Origin: Rikenellaceae bacterium
GTDB taxonomy: Bacteria; Bacteroidota; Bacteroidia; Bacteroidales; UBA932
Direction of reading: 5' to 3'
Length of the DNA stretch: 34,234 nucleotides
NCBI GenBank assembly: GCA_900769885.1
Contig: CAAGIG010000005.1
Coordinates: 1 to 34,234 of the forward strand
In this document: piece by piece, positions 1 to 8,620 of the stretch
How the letters are laid out: the number at the start of each line of letters is the position of its first letter
Position numbering within the stretch: position 1 is the stretch's first letter
Program-made: the position numbers and the translations under genes
The notes under the pieces: model-generated
The model's input: the letters and a program-made list of their open reading frames with translations, nothing else
What the model was told of the DNA's origin: nothing
Database searches by the model: none

Positions 1-70
1 CTAAGAGGTTGATACCCTCAGCGTTGATGCTGTCATCGTTGGTGATTAAAATTTTTCTTGTCTTCTTCAT
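1..70 (-). CDS. surE: 5'/3'-nucleotidase SurE, N-terminal fragment
   Basis: The reverse strand from the ATG at 70 reads MKKTRKILITNDDSINAEGI and continues off the left edge. This is the start of SurE, a metal-dependent nucleoside monophosphate phosphatase linked to stationary-phase survival. The paired Asp of the ITNDD motif are the metal ligands in characterised SurE proteins. Only 23 complete codons are inside the window, so the rest of the protein cannot be assessed. A TAnnTTTG promoter at 87-94 on the same strand lies just upstream and gives a very short leader. The gene is divergent from gap. Confidence 0.85.
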   Translation of the reverse strand, partial: MKKTRKILITNDDSINAEGINLL

Positions 71-86
71 ATCAATAAAACTGAAA

Positions 87-94
87 CAAAGATA
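87..94 (-). promoter_or_regulatory. Putative -7 element of surE promoter
   Basis: The reverse strand reads TATCTTTG, a perfect match to the Bacteroidota -7 consensus TAnnTTTG. It would place the transcript start about 10 bases before the surE ATG. Inferred from consensus and position only. Confidence 0.55.
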
Positions 95-115
95 CTTTAT
101 TTCTACTAAATTTTA

Positions 116-123
116 TATATTTG
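116..123 (+). promoter_or_regulatory. Putative -7 element of gap promoter
   Basis: TATATTTG matches the Bacteroidota -7 consensus TAnnTTTG and lies about 60 bases before the gap ATG. It is divergent from the surE promoter at 87-94, and the two are separated by only about 20 bases. No clean -33 TTTG was found at the usual distance. Confidence 0.55.
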
Positions 124-185
124 CATAACAATTAAAGTACATAAATCTTAAGTAGAAAATTTCGTTTAATTTAATATTTTTCACA

Positions 186-1190
186 ATGACAAAGGTAAAA
201 ATTGGTATTAACGGTTTTGGCCGTATCGGACGTTTGGTTTTCAGAGCTGCACAAACACGTGATGACATTCAAGTTGTTGCAATCAATGACTTGATCGATG
301 TTGAATATATGGCATATATGCTAAAATATGACACAGTTCACGGAAAATTCGACGGTACTGTAGAAGTTGTAGATGGTAAACTTGTTGTAAACGGAAATCC
401 TATCCGTATCACCTCAGAAAGAAATCCTGAAGATTTGAAATGGGATGAAGCAGGTGCTGAATACGTAGTTGAATCTACAGGTTTGTTCCTAACCAGAGAA
501 AAAGCTGAAGCTCACCTTAGAGCTGGTGCTAAGAGAGTAATTATGTCTGCTCCTTCAAAAGATGACACTCCTATGTTCGTATTTGGTGTGAACAATAAAA
601 CTTACGCAGGTCAAGATATCGTTTCTAATGCTTCTTGTACTACCAACTGTCTTGCTCCTATCGTGAAAGTCCTTAACGAAAACTTCGGTTTGGTTGAAGG
701 TCTTATGACTACAGTCCACGCTGCTACAGCTACTCAAAAAACTGTTGACGGTCCTTCAGTAAAAGACTGGAGAGGTGGTCGTGCTGTTGTTGGTAACATT
801 ATCCCTTCTTCAACCGGTGCTGCTAAAGCAGTAGGTGTAGTTATCCCTGAAATGAAAGGTAAACTTACAGGTATGTCTTTCCGCGTTCCTACCGCTGACG
901 TTTCTGTTGTTGACTTGACTTGCCGTCTTGCAAAACCTTGTACATACGAAGAGATCAAAGCTGCTATGAAGAAAGCTTCAGAAGGTGAATTGAAAGGAAT
1001 TCTTGGATATACCGAAGATGCAGTTGTTTCATCTGACTTCCTACACGATTCTCGTACATCTATCTTCGATGCTAACGCAGGTATCCAACTTAATGAAAAC
1101 TTCGTGAAAGTTGTATCTTGGTATGACAACGAATGGGGTTATTCAAACAAAGTTCTTGAAATGATCAAATATATGAGCACTGTTAAATAG
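186..1190 (+). CDS. gap: Type I glyceraldehyde-3-phosphate dehydrogenase
   Basis: Glycolytic and gluconeogenic enzyme that oxidises glyceraldehyde 3-phosphate to 1,3-bisphosphoglycerate with NAD+. The 334 residues are the normal length. The Rossmann start INGFGRIGR is at residues 8-16. Asp35 (in VAINDLID) is at the position that favours NAD+ over NADP+. The catalytic cysteine motif SNASCTTNC puts the nucleophile at Cys151, and the activating His is His178 (TTVHAATATQ). The C-terminal WYDNEWGYSNK is typical. Codons are strikingly regular (many GCT, GGT, ATC), as expected for a highly expressed gene. It is monocistronic, with its own promoter and a terminator at 1214-1246. Confidence 0.97.
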   Translation: MTKVKIGINGFGRIGRLVFRAAQTRDDIQVVAINDLIDVEYMAYMLKYDTVHGKFDGTVEVVDGKLVVNGNPIRITSERNPEDLKWDEAGAEYVVESTGLFLTREKAEAHLRAGAKRVIMSAPSKDDTPMFVFGVNNKTYAGQDIVSNASCTTNCLAPIVKVLNENFGLVEGLMTTVHAATATQKTVDGPSVKDWRGGRAVVGNIIPSSTGAAKAVGVVIPEMKGKLTGMSFRVPTADVSVVDLTCRLAKPCTYEEIKAAMKKASEGELKGILGYTEDAVVSSDFLHDSRTSIFDANAGIQLNENFVKVVSWYDNEWGYSNKVLEMIKYMSTVK

Positions 1191-1213
1191 TCTCATTTAT
1201 AATCAATAAATTG

Positions 1214-1246
1214 AGAGGGTCTCCACAAAAGGGACCCTCTTTTTTT
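1214..1246 (+). terminator. Intrinsic terminator of gap
   Basis: The 8-bp stem AGAGGGTC / GACCCTCT (1214-1221 with 1233-1240) is followed by a run of seven T. It lies 24 bases after the gap stop codon. Confidence 0.85.
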
Positions 1247-1334
1247 GTAGGATTCCACCATCTTTCCTGAATTTTTATTTTTAGTAAATGGCAGAAATAC
1301 TACTGCTCTCGTTGTAAAATTTCAAAGTAAACTT

Positions 1335-1342
1335 TATATTTG
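1335..1342 (+). promoter_or_regulatory. Putative promoter of sensor-trkH-helicase operon
   Basis: TATATTTG matches the TAnnTTTG -7 element. A GTTG at 1311-1314 lies 20 bases upstream as a partial -33 element (consensus TTTG). Transcription would begin near 1349. This makes the TTG start at 1347 unlikely and favours the ATG at 1377 for the first gene. Confidence 0.55.
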
Positions 1343-1376
1343 TCATTTGCTTGTTGGTGTATTTGCATTGACTGTT

Positions 1377-2162
1377 ATGAAAAGGCTTAATTTCGGTATA
1401 CGGACTAAAATAATTTCGGCATCGATTGTTATAATGTCGGTGCTGCTTCTTTCTGGTATTATCGCTTTTTTTGAATTCGGGAGAATGAGCAAAGATATCT
1501 CATCTTTGATTTCAGATAATATCAAGTGTGTGAATATCAGCCGTAATCTGCTGAGTATATGTGATGCATACCAGTCTGAAATTTTCCATCAAATCAGTGA
1601 TGAAAGCAGAATACATCCCGAGTTGATTTCAATGGAACCTTTTGAAGTTGATTTGAAATCAATTGCTGCTACATTTACCCGTAGAAAAGAGTCGGAACTT
1701 GTTGATTCCGTAAGGTATGCATATTCGGCTTATATGCAGGTGGCATTGGATATAGACAAAATATGGAGTTATCCTCAGGAGATAAGGAATGACTGGTATT
1801 TCAATAAATTGAAGGTCGTTTTTGATAAATTCAGACATTATCTGCAATTGATGGCAGACAGTTCACAAGATGCTCTGACTGACAATTATAATACAATGAA
1901 TGATAGTTTTTACCGTTCAATTATGCCCAGTGTGGTATCTATTGGGGCAGGTATTGTGATGGTTATACTGTTTATATATTTTCTGAACTTGTATTTTGTC
2001 CGTCCAATCTTGAAGATGACCAAGGGTCTTAAAGATTATAAGGAGAATAATAAGACTTATAATGTCACATTTGATCACGGTGGAGACCAGATTCAGGAGA
2101 TGAATTCATTGATTACTGATATTCTGGAGGAGAATAAATTCTTGAAGAAAAATGAACATTAA
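1377..2162 (+). CDS. Membrane sensor with periplasmic helical domain and terminal HAMP, no output domain
   Basis: A 261-residue inner-membrane protein. Helix TM1 is at about residues 10-32, a mostly helical periplasmic region of about 150 residues follows, and TM2 is at about 184-207. Residues 208-258 look like a HAMP linker: a Pro right after the membrane (FVRPI) and a later DQIQEMNSLI segment resembling the usual DEIG..N pattern. The protein then ends, with no histidine kinase, cyclase or chemoreceptor signalling domain. The layout resembles the input half of a kinase or chemotaxis receptor. The stop codon overlaps the trkH start by 11 bases, so the two are almost certainly co-translated. 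I infer a role in sensing or assembly linked to TrkH, but no function is shown. The ATG was chosen over an upstream TTG because of the promoter position. Confidence 0.6.
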   Translation: MKRLNFGIRTKIISASIVIMSVLLLSGIIAFFEFGRMSKDISSLISDNIKCVNISRNLLSICDAYQSEIFHQISDESRIHPELISMEPFEVDLKSIAATFTRRKESELVDSVRYAYSAYMQVALDIDKIWSYPQEIRNDWYFNKLKVVFDKFRHYLQLMADSSQDALTDNYNTMNDSFYRSIMPSVVSIGAGIVMVILFIYFLNLYFVRPILKMTKGLKDYKENNKTYNVTFDHGGDQIQEMNSLITDILEENKFLKKNEH

Positions 2163-3588
2163 ACTTATTGCAAGGTATATCGGTGTCGCATTGCTGTTTA
2201 ATGCCGCCTTTATGTTTTTGTCCGTTATCGTTTCGATGATTAACGGGTTTGATTCTTCATTTTCACCGTTGTTGCTAAGTTGTCTTATCACCACTACTGT
2301 GGGGTGTTTCCCTTTGATTTTTGTCAGAAAAAAAGAGGATGTAGGGTTGAAGGAGGGTTATGCCATTACCTTTTTTTCGTGGGTGTTGAGTTTTGTTTTC
2401 GGTATGTTGCCCTATGTTTTGTGGGGAGATCCGTTTACCCTTCCGAATGCCTGGTTTGAATCAGTTTCAGGATATACAACTACCGGGTCTACGATTCTTA
2501 CAGATATAGAGATGCTCCCTAAAGGACTTCTGTTCTGGAGATATTCCACCCATTATATCGGAGGTATCGGGGTGATGATTTTTATGTTGATGGTTCTTCC
2601 TGCGGTAAGTGCGTTCACCCTCAGAAAAATAGAGATATCGACCCTTTCGAAGGATAATTACAAATATAAAACCAAGCAGACTCTCAAGGTTATCGCTTCA
2701 ATGTATCTTGGTATAACTTTCCTTTCTGCAACTTCGCTTTTCCTGGCCGGAATGCCTTTGTTCGATGCAGTAGGTCATTCTATGACAATAGTTGCAACAG
2801 GTGGTTTCAGTAACCGTAATCTTTCCATTGCAGCATACAATTCACACGCCATTGAGATAATCGTTACTATATTCCTTTATATATCGTCTCTCCATTTTGG
2901 GATGACTTATGCCTTGATTGTCAAAAGGAGTATGGTCCTCGTGAAGTCCCCTGTTTTCAAGTATTATACGATAGTTATAGTGATATTGTCACTGCTGATT
3001 GCTTTAAATCTTGTTTCTACAGGTGTGGCTCCATCCTGGAATGAGGCACTTGTTGACTCATCGTTTCAGGTGGTTTCGGTTATTACTACAACAGGACTTG
3101 CCTCGACTGATACTAATATGTGGCCATTGTTCTCAATAATGCTGCTGGTTTTTGCAATGAATCACGGGGCTTGTTCAGGCTCTACAACGGGAGGTTTGAA
3201 GGCAGACAGAATATGGATATTTTTCTATGCTTTAAAGCGTCAATTGATTAAGCAGTTGCATCCCAATGCTGTGGTTCCTGTCAAAATAGGAAACAATATG
3301 ATCAGTTCCCAAATGGTGATTTCTTCGTTGATTTATATTGTCACTTACATTATTGTGGCATTTCTTGGAGCAATTATCCTCTCTTGGCTTGGAGTTGATC
3401 TGGTGGAAGCTCTATCGGGTTCTTTTGCTTCAATTTCGAATGTTGGCCCAGGTTTTGGGGATTGCGGAGGTCTTGGAAACTTCTCTGATTTTCCATCTCT
3501 TGGAAAATTTGTCCTTACTTTGGAAATGTTCCTCGGTCGTCTTGAGATTTATGTGGTGTTGGTGATTTTCCAGTTATTCAAGAGATAG
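2152..3588 (+). CDS. trkH: Trk-type potassium uptake protein TrkH
   Basis: Integral membrane K+ channel/transporter subunit of 478 residues, close to the family's usual length. The four selectivity-filter loops of the SKT superfamily are visible: GYTTTGST near 108-114, ATGGFSN at 215-221, TTTGLAS at 312-318 and NVGPGFGD at 430-437. The conserved CSGSTTGGLKADR segment (341-353) is also present. TrkH normally works with the cytosolic nucleotide-binding protein TrkA. No trkA lies beside it in this window, so the partner must be encoded elsewhere or replaced. The gene starts inside the end of the HAMP protein gene and ends four bases before the helicase gene, consistent with a three-gene operon. 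Confidence 0.93.
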   Translation: MNIKLIARYIGVALLFNAAFMFLSVIVSMINGFDSSFSPLLLSCLITTTVGCFPLIFVRKKEDVGLKEGYAITFFSWVLSFVFGMLPYVLWGDPFTLPNAWFESVSGYTTTGSTILTDIEMLPKGLLFWRYSTHYIGGIGVMIFMLMVLPAVSAFTLRKIEISTLSKDNYKYKTKQTLKVIASMYLGITFLSATSLFLAGMPLFDAVGHSMTIVATGGFSNRNLSIAAYNSHAIEIIVTIFLYISSLHFGMTYALIVKRSMVLVKSPVFKYYTIVIVILSLLIALNLVSTGVAPSWNEALVDSSFQVVSVITTTGLASTDTNMWPLFSIMLLVFAMNHGACSGSTTGGLKADRIWIFFYALKRQLIKQLHPNAVVPVKIGNNMISSQMVISSLIYIVTYIIVAFLGAIILSWLGVDLVEALSGSFASISNVGPGFGDCGGLGNFSDFPSLGKFVLTLEMFLGRLEIYVVLVIFQLFKR

Positions 3589-3592
3589 TGCT

Positions 3593-5005
3593 ATGGGACT
3601 TGCAGATTTCCTCGGAGAGAAGATTCTTCAAAATTTCAAATATGAACCTACTGAATGTCAGAAAATATTTTTTGACAAAATTTCCAGGTTTCTTTCGGGA
3701 TATGGTGATGGGGATATCTTTATCTTGAATGGATATGCCGGTACAGGTAAAACTGAGGCGATTGGTGCTGTTGTCAGGACTCTCAAGGAGTTTAATATGA
3801 AGTTTAAACTGATGGCACCTACAGGAAGGGCGGCAAAGGTTCTTTCGGGTTATACCTCTCACAGAACTTCTACAATCCACAAGCAGATTTACAGGCAGAA
3901 GTCGATGGATAATGGGGTGGGGCAGTTTTCTCTCGATTTCAATCGTGACAATGATACCGTTTATATTGTGGATGAGGCTTCACTCATTACAATAGATTCT
4001 TCATCAAGCTCTTTCGGCAGTGGGAATCTTTTGGAAGATTTGATTTCATATATCCGTAATGGCTCTGATAATAAGTTGATTCTTATTGGGGACAATGCCC
4101 AATTGCCTCCAATATCCCTTGACCGGAGTCCTACATTGGATGTTCCCTATATGGAGGGGTATGGTCCTGTTGAATGGGTCTCAATGAAAAGTGTCGTAAG
4201 GCAGGAACTCGAATCGGGGATTCTGTACAATGCAACACTTCTGAGGAAAGCAATTGCATTGGAAGAGACAGGCTCATTTCCAAAACTTCAGGTGAAGGGG
4301 TATAATGATGTGGAGAGTATAAATGGTGGAGAATTGATTGAGGCTCTCGAGGATGCGGTTTCCCGTTATGGTTTGGAGGAGACAATCGTCTTGTGCCGTT
4401 CCAATAAAAGGGCAAATCGCTATAATGAAGGAATCAGGGCAAAAATTCTCTCTCGTGAGGAGAGGCTGGTGCGAGGGGACAGGCTGATGGTGGTAAAGAA
4501 CTGTTATCAGTTTCTGGAGGATGTCAAAGAGATAGATTTTATTGCTAACGGAGATATTGCCGAACTTATAAAAATCGGCAATTATGAGGAACGTTACGGG
4601 CTCCATTTTGCCCAGGCAAGACTTTCATTCCCTGATTATGATGATATTGAAATTTCGGCAAAAATCATTTTGGATACTCTTGACTCGGAGAGTGCTTCGC
4701 TTAGCAGTGAGCAGCAAAGGGCCCTTTACGAAGGGGTTTATACCGATTATGAACATATCAAGACCAAAAAGAAACGCAATGAGTCTGTCCGGGAGGATCC
4801 CTATTACAATGCCCTTCAGATAAAGTATTCATCTGCAATAACTTGCCACAAATCACAGGGTGGACAATGGAAATGTGTCTTTATAGACAACGCTTTCTGG
4901 CAGGATGAAATCTCTTTGGATGAACTCAAATGGCTCTACACAGCTATTACTCGTGCGGTGGAGAAGGTCTATTTTGTGAGTTTCAACAAATTATTCTTTG
5001 AATAG
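3593..5005 (+). CDS. RecD/Pif1-like superfamily 1B DNA helicase
   Basis: A 470-residue ATPase of the AAA_30/UvrD_C_2 helicase type, as in RecD2 and Pif1 relatives. Walker A is GYAGTGKT (47-54), followed by APTGRAAKVL (motif Ia) and YIVDEASLI (Walker B, motif II). LIGDNAQLPPI is motif III. Near the C-terminus TCHKSQGGQWKCVFID and LYTAITRA are motifs V and VI. It is shorter than RecD2 and lacks that protein's N-terminal extension. It probably acts as a 5'-3' DNA helicase in repair or replication, but the substrate is not shown by sequence. It is co-transcribed with trkH, with no evident functional link. Its last 15 bases overlap the end of the convergent methyltransferase gene. Confidence 0.82.
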   Translation: MGLADFLGEKILQNFKYEPTECQKIFFDKISRFLSGYGDGDIFILNGYAGTGKTEAIGAVVRTLKEFNMKFKLMAPTGRAAKVLSGYTSHRTSTIHKQIYRQKSMDNGVGQFSLDFNRDNDTVYIVDEASLITIDSSSSSFGSGNLLEDLISYIRNGSDNKLILIGDNAQLPPISLDRSPTLDVPYMEGYGPVEWVSMKSVVRQELESGILYNATLLRKAIALEETGSFPKLQVKGYNDVESINGGELIEALEDAVSRYGLEETIVLCRSNKRANRYNEGIRAKILSREERLVRGDRLMVVKNCYQFLEDVKEIDFIANGDIAELIKIGNYEERYGLHFAQARLSFPDYDDIEISAKIILDTLDSESASLSSEQQRALYEGVYTDYEHIKTKKKRNESVREDPYYNALQIKYSSAITCHKSQGGQWKCVFIDNAFWQDEISLDELKWLYTAITRAVEKVYFVSFNKLFFE

Positions 5006-6184
5006 CCTCCGATAGACAATTATTACTTTGCTTTTGTCTGCAAGGGTGGTGAATAGTCCTTTAATCTCTTTACTTTCAGTACATTTGACCATCTTTTTCA
5101 GTTCCTCTGTCTTTACAGGGAAATTTCTGGCCATAATGGAGCATTCATTATATTTTGAAACGAGTATCTTGATGTTTTTTTTGCTGAAAGGGATAACTTC
5201 AAGAATCTCACTTTCCTTTCCCGGGAAATTTTCTACTCTGGTATGACTAATGTAGAAATGTGTGTCGTGGGAGAGTTTATCCACCCCAAAGTATTCTGAA
5301 ATGAATTTGAATGCACCACCTTTCAGTATCGATGCGTTCGGTTCGTAAATGTATCCTGAAAGTCTCTGTGGATCAGCAAACTGCACTGCCGATTCCTTCT
5401 CTTTCTGACGGGTTAAACCAAAAGAGATATTGTATTTCAAATCGGTAGCAATTATTTCAGTTGTACCGCTGAACCCCCTCTCCAAAACTGCAAGCAATTC
5501 TTTACATTCGTTGTTTACGGAGATAATGTCAATGGTTTTTATCTGAGTCAATTGTTCAAAGAGTGTGGCAATATCTGCCATAGGGGAGAGTTTTACCACG
5601 ACTGTAGGGGCAATATGCAGCAATAAATCTTTGATTTTTGTCAAATCGGGTTCACAATCTTCCAAGGAGAAAACCCTTTCCCCTTTTTTCCCTCTTCTGG
5701 CGGGATCAAGGTATATCAAATCAAAGTGATTTTCATTGAATGTTTTAAGAAATTCAGGGGTTATTTCATTGCTGTGTGCAGTAATGTTCCTTTTGCCGAG
5801 TTCCTTGAAATTATGTTCAGCAATTTCAGCAAGTTCGCTGTTTCGTTCAAAATAGTCAACTGACGAGGCCTTCTCACTTATAAAATAGGTGTCAATGCCG
5901 AATCCACCTGTCAGGTCGGCAACTTTTGCCCCTTGTGGGATATATTTTTGTTTATGCAGTGCAGTGATTTGGGAACTGCATTGTTCCAAAGGGAGATGAC
6001 TCGGATAAAGTAATGATGGGCAGAGGTACCATTGAGGAACTTTATCTTTTATGGTTTTTCGTCCGTCAATACATCTTACGGCGGTATGAATATCTATATC
6101 TGGGTACCTGTTTTTGCCCAAAAGTAGGGTAGATGTATCCGCTCCGTCATTTTTTTTGATAAAATCTATTAAATTCTGCTCCAT
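4991..6184 (-). CDS. SAM-dependent methyltransferase with THUMP-like domain
   Basis: A 397-residue protein with a class I methyltransferase core. VADLTGGFGIDTYF is the SAM-binding motif I, and DLIYLDPARR is the catalytic-type motif IV. The C-terminal part fits the THUMP-like region found in a bacteroidete family of predicted RNA methyltransferases. The substrate, probably RNA, is unknown. The reading frame stays open to an earlier start at 6244. I chose the ATG at 6184 because a TAnnTTTG promoter on this strand sits at 6202-6209, which would place the upstream start outside the transcript. It is divergent from the phosphohexomutase gene and convergent with the helicase gene. Confidence 0.78.
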   Translation of the reverse strand: MEQNLIDFIKKNDGADTSTLLLGKNRYPDIDIHTAVRCIDGRKTIKDKVPQWYLCPSLLYPSHLPLEQCSSQITALHKQKYIPQGAKVADLTGGFGIDTYFISEKASSVDYFERNSELAEIAEHNFKELGKRNITAHSNEITPEFLKTFNENHFDLIYLDPARRGKKGERVFSLEDCEPDLTKIKDLLLHIAPTVVVKLSPMADIATLFEQLTQIKTIDIISVNNECKELLAVLERGFSGTTEIIATDLKYNISFGLTRQKEKESAVQFADPQRLSGYIYEPNASILKGGAFKFISEYFGVDKLSHDTHFYISHTRVENFPGKESEILEVIPFSKKNIKILVSKYNECSIMARNFPVKTEELKKMVKCTESKEIKGLFTTLADKSKVIIVYRRLFKE

Positions 6185-6201
6185 CTGTTTCGTTTTCAAT
6201 G

Positions 6202-6209
6202 CAAAGTTA
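6202..6209 (-). promoter_or_regulatory. Putative -7 element of methyltransferase promoter
   Basis: The reverse strand reads TAACTTTG, matching TAnnTTTG. It leaves a leader of about 10 bases before the ATG at 6184 and decides the start choice. Confidence 0.55.
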
Positions 6210-6211
6210 AG

Positions 6212-6219
6212 TAATTTTG
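6212..6219 (+). promoter_or_regulatory. Putative -7 element of phosphohexomutase promoter
   Basis: TAATTTTG matches TAnnTTTG, 26 bases before the ATG at 6246. It lies three bases from the opposing -7 element at 6202-6209, so the two polymerases would compete for the same site. Confidence 0.5.
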
Positions 6220-6245
6220 TAGAAACAATATAACTTAGAAACAAT

Positions 6246-7901
6246 ATGGACTATAGAGAAGTAGCTTTACAGTGGACAGGTAGTGAGTATGACATTGAGA
6301 CACGTTCAAAAGTCAACGCTATGCTACACGGTGATGAAAAACTATTGGAGGATGCCTTTTACAAAAATCTTGAATTTGGAACAGGTGGTCTTCGTGGAAT
6401 TATGGGGGTCGGAACTAACAGAATGAACAAATATACTGTTGGTATGGCGACTCAAGGTTTTGCAAATTATATCAAGAAAGCATTCCCTGCAGAGGAGATT
6501 AAGGTGGCAATCGCTTACGATTCACGCAACAACAGCAAGGAGTTTGCAAAAATTACTGCGGAGGTTTTTGCTGCAAATGAGTTCAAGGTTTATCTTTTTG
6601 AAAATATCAGGCCTACCCCAGAATTGAGTTTTGCAATTCGTCATTATGGCTGTCACGCAGGTGTGATGGTTACTGCTTCACACAATCCTAAGGAATACAA
6701 CGGTTACAAGGCATATTGGCAGGATGGTGCCCAATTGACTTCTCCTCACGATACAAATGTTATCGAGGAGGTTCTTAAAATAGAAAATCCTTCGATGGTA
6801 AAATTTGGCGACGGCACACCTTATAATATTAAATTGATTGGAGCAGAGACAGATGCAGTATATCTTGATTCAATTCTATCATTAATGCTTTCTCCTGAGT
6901 CTGTGGAGAGACACAAAGATATGAAGATAGTCTATACCCCTTTGCACGGAACAGGTGTAAGACTGGTTCCTGCGGCATTGGACCGTCTCGGTTTCAAAAA
7001 TGTATATTCAGTAGCGGAACAGGCTATCAGCGACGGTAATTTCCCTACAGTGGAGTCTCCAAATCCCGAAGAACCATCTGCATTGAAACTTGCTGTCGAA
7101 CTTGCTGAAGCCAAGGGAGCTGATATTGTTATGGCAACAGACCCCGATGCCGACAGAGTAGGTATTGCAGTAAGAGACAATGAGGGTAAAATGATTTTGC
7201 TCAATGGTAATCAGACTGCTTCGTTGTTGACCTACTATATTTTGACAAAATGGAATGAAGCAGGACGTTTGGGAGAGAATACATATTGTGTGAAGACTAT
7301 TGTTACCACAGAACTTTTGACTGCGATTGCAAATAAGTTCGGAATTCAAATGTATGATGTCCTTACCGGTTTCAAATATATTGCTGAGATCGTAAGAAAT
7401 AACGAAGGTAAGAGAGTATTTGTCTGCGGTGGTGAGGAAAGTTATGGCTTCAATATCGGTGAGTTTGTCAGAGATAAAGATGCTGTGATTACTTGTGCAT
7501 TTGTGGCAGAATGTGCAGCCTGGGCTGCCGATCAGGGATTGACCTTGTATGGATTGTTGCAAAGAATCTATTCAGAATTCGGACTTTATAAGGAGAGACT
7601 TGTTTCATTGACCAAGAAGGGTATTGATGGTAATGAACAAATCGCTGCAATAATGAAGAAATACAGGGAAACTCCTCCTACAAAATTGGGTGGTTCTGAT
7701 GTAGTGAAGGTTATTGATTATTCAAAACCCGAATTGACAGGCCTTCCAAAATCCAATGTGTTGAGATTCTTCTCTGAAGATGGTTCAGTGGTTACTGTAC
7801 GCCCTTCAGGAACAGAACCTAAAATTAAATTCTATTTTGGAGCAAAAGGTGAAAATGCCGATAAAACTCTCGATTTACTTGTTAGAGAATTTTCTGAATA
7901 A
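6246..7901 (+). CDS. Phosphoglucomutase/phosphomannomutase family protein
   Basis: An alpha-D-phosphohexomutase that interconverts 1- and 6-phosphorylated hexoses, in the cytoplasm. Its 551 residues fit the longer bacterial PgcA/ManB-like type. All four signature regions are present. TASHNPKEYNGYK carries the phosphoserine (Ser145). DPDADR carries the Mg2+-binding Asp299, Asp301 and Asp303. GGEESYG is the sugar-binding loop. RPSGTEPKIKFY near the C-terminus is the phosphate-binding loop. Whether glucose, mannose or both are used cannot be told from these motifs. It has its own promoter. Its last 27 bases overlap the convergent pssA gene. Confidence 0.92.
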   Translation: MDYREVALQWTGSEYDIETRSKVNAMLHGDEKLLEDAFYKNLEFGTGGLRGIMGVGTNRMNKYTVGMATQGFANYIKKAFPAEEIKVAIAYDSRNNSKEFAKITAEVFAANEFKVYLFENIRPTPELSFAIRHYGCHAGVMVTASHNPKEYNGYKAYWQDGAQLTSPHDTNVIEEVLKIENPSMVKFGDGTPYNIKLIGAETDAVYLDSILSLMLSPESVERHKDMKIVYTPLHGTGVRLVPAALDRLGFKNVYSVAEQAISDGNFPTVESPNPEEPSALKLAVELAEAKGADIVMATDPDADRVGIAVRDNEGKMILLNGNQTASLLTYYILTKWNEAGRLGENTYCVKTIVTTELLTAIANKFGIQMYDVLTGFKYIAEIVRNNEGKRVFVCGGEESYGFNIGEFVRDKDAVITCAFVAECAAWAADQGLTLYGLLQRIYSEFGLYKERLVSLTKKGIDGNEQIAAIMKKYRETPPTKLGGSDVVKVIDYSKPELTGLPKSNVLRFFSEDGSVVTVRPSGTEPKIKFYFGAKGENADKTLDLLVREFSE

Positions 7902-8600
7902 GGCAATACCAAGATTAAGGATTATATAGAATCCGAAAATAAACGAGATTATACCTGTCCAGTGTATGTTCAAAAGATAAATGACTGCGCTGACAGGTAT
8001 AATTATTAATATAAAGGTGTATCTCAAACGGTTGTTTGCCCATTTGATCGATTTTAATTTCATCGAAAACATAGGAATTTCGCTGACAAGCAGTATTCCT
8101 AATAATACAGAGAGGGTGGGGATAAGGTATCCTCCTGATACAAAAGAATTTGCAAAAAATGGATAATGGTTTATCAATGCTATTGATGAACTTACGAACA
8201 ATGCATTTGCAGGGACGGGAAGCCCTAAGAAGTTTTCTGTCTGACGGGTGTCAAGATTGAATTTCGCAAGTCTTACGGCAGATAGAGCCGCCATTACCAT
8301 AATAATGAAGCAACTGTAGGTTGGAATATTGGGAAATCCGTTGAGGTAGTTGAAAGCAATAAGGGAAGGAGCGACCCCGAAACTAACCAAGTCAGCCAAT
8401 GAGTCGAGCTCCTTTCCTATTTCAGAATATGCATTGAGAACTCTCGCCGCCAATCCGTCCATAAAGTCAAAAATTGCAGCTATAATAATTGCAATCACAG
8501 CATAATCGAATTGTTCTTCGAATGAACAGACGATAGCAATAATGCCTGAAATGAGATTCAGACAAGTTATGGTATTTGGAATTTGTTTTGCGAGGTTCAT
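7875..8600 (-). CDS. pssA: CDP-diacylglycerol--serine O-phosphatidyltransferase
   Basis: Membrane enzyme that makes phosphatidylserine from CDP-diacylglycerol and serine, the precursor of phosphatidylethanolamine. The CDP-alcohol phosphatidyltransferase signature is complete: DGLAAR at residues 48-53, then Gly62, Asp66 and Asp70, with the canonical spacing DG(x)2AR(x)8G(x)3D(x)3D. The 241 residues include several hydrophobic helices, as expected. It is the third gene of a minus-strand run, starting 20 bases after the second peptidase gene. The functional link to the peptidases is unclear. No decarboxylase gene (psd) is next to it. It overlaps pgm by 27 bases tail to tail. Confidence 0.93.
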   Translation of the reverse strand: MNLAKQIPNTITCLNLISGIIAIVCSFEEQFDYAVIAIIIAAIFDFMDGLAARVLNAYSEIGKELDSLADLVSFGVAPSLIAFNYLNGFPNIPTYSCFIIMVMAALSAVRLAKFNLDTRQTENFLGLPVPANALFVSSSIALINHYPFFANSFVSGGYLIPTLSVLLGILLVSEIPMFSMKLKSIKWANNRLRYTFILIIIPVSAVIYLLNIHWTGIISFIFGFYIILNLGIALFRKFSNK

Positions 8601-8620
8601 TGCTTTATTATTCAGTGTTA

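Noticed and set aside
1347..1376. TTG start extending the HAMP protein by ten residues
   Set aside because: It lies at or before the predicted transcript start from the -7 element at 1335-1342; the ATG at 1377 gives a normal membrane N-terminus.
6185..6244. Upstream extension of the THUMP-like methyltransferase
   Set aside because: It would cover the gene's own promoter and the opposing phosphohexomutase promoter.
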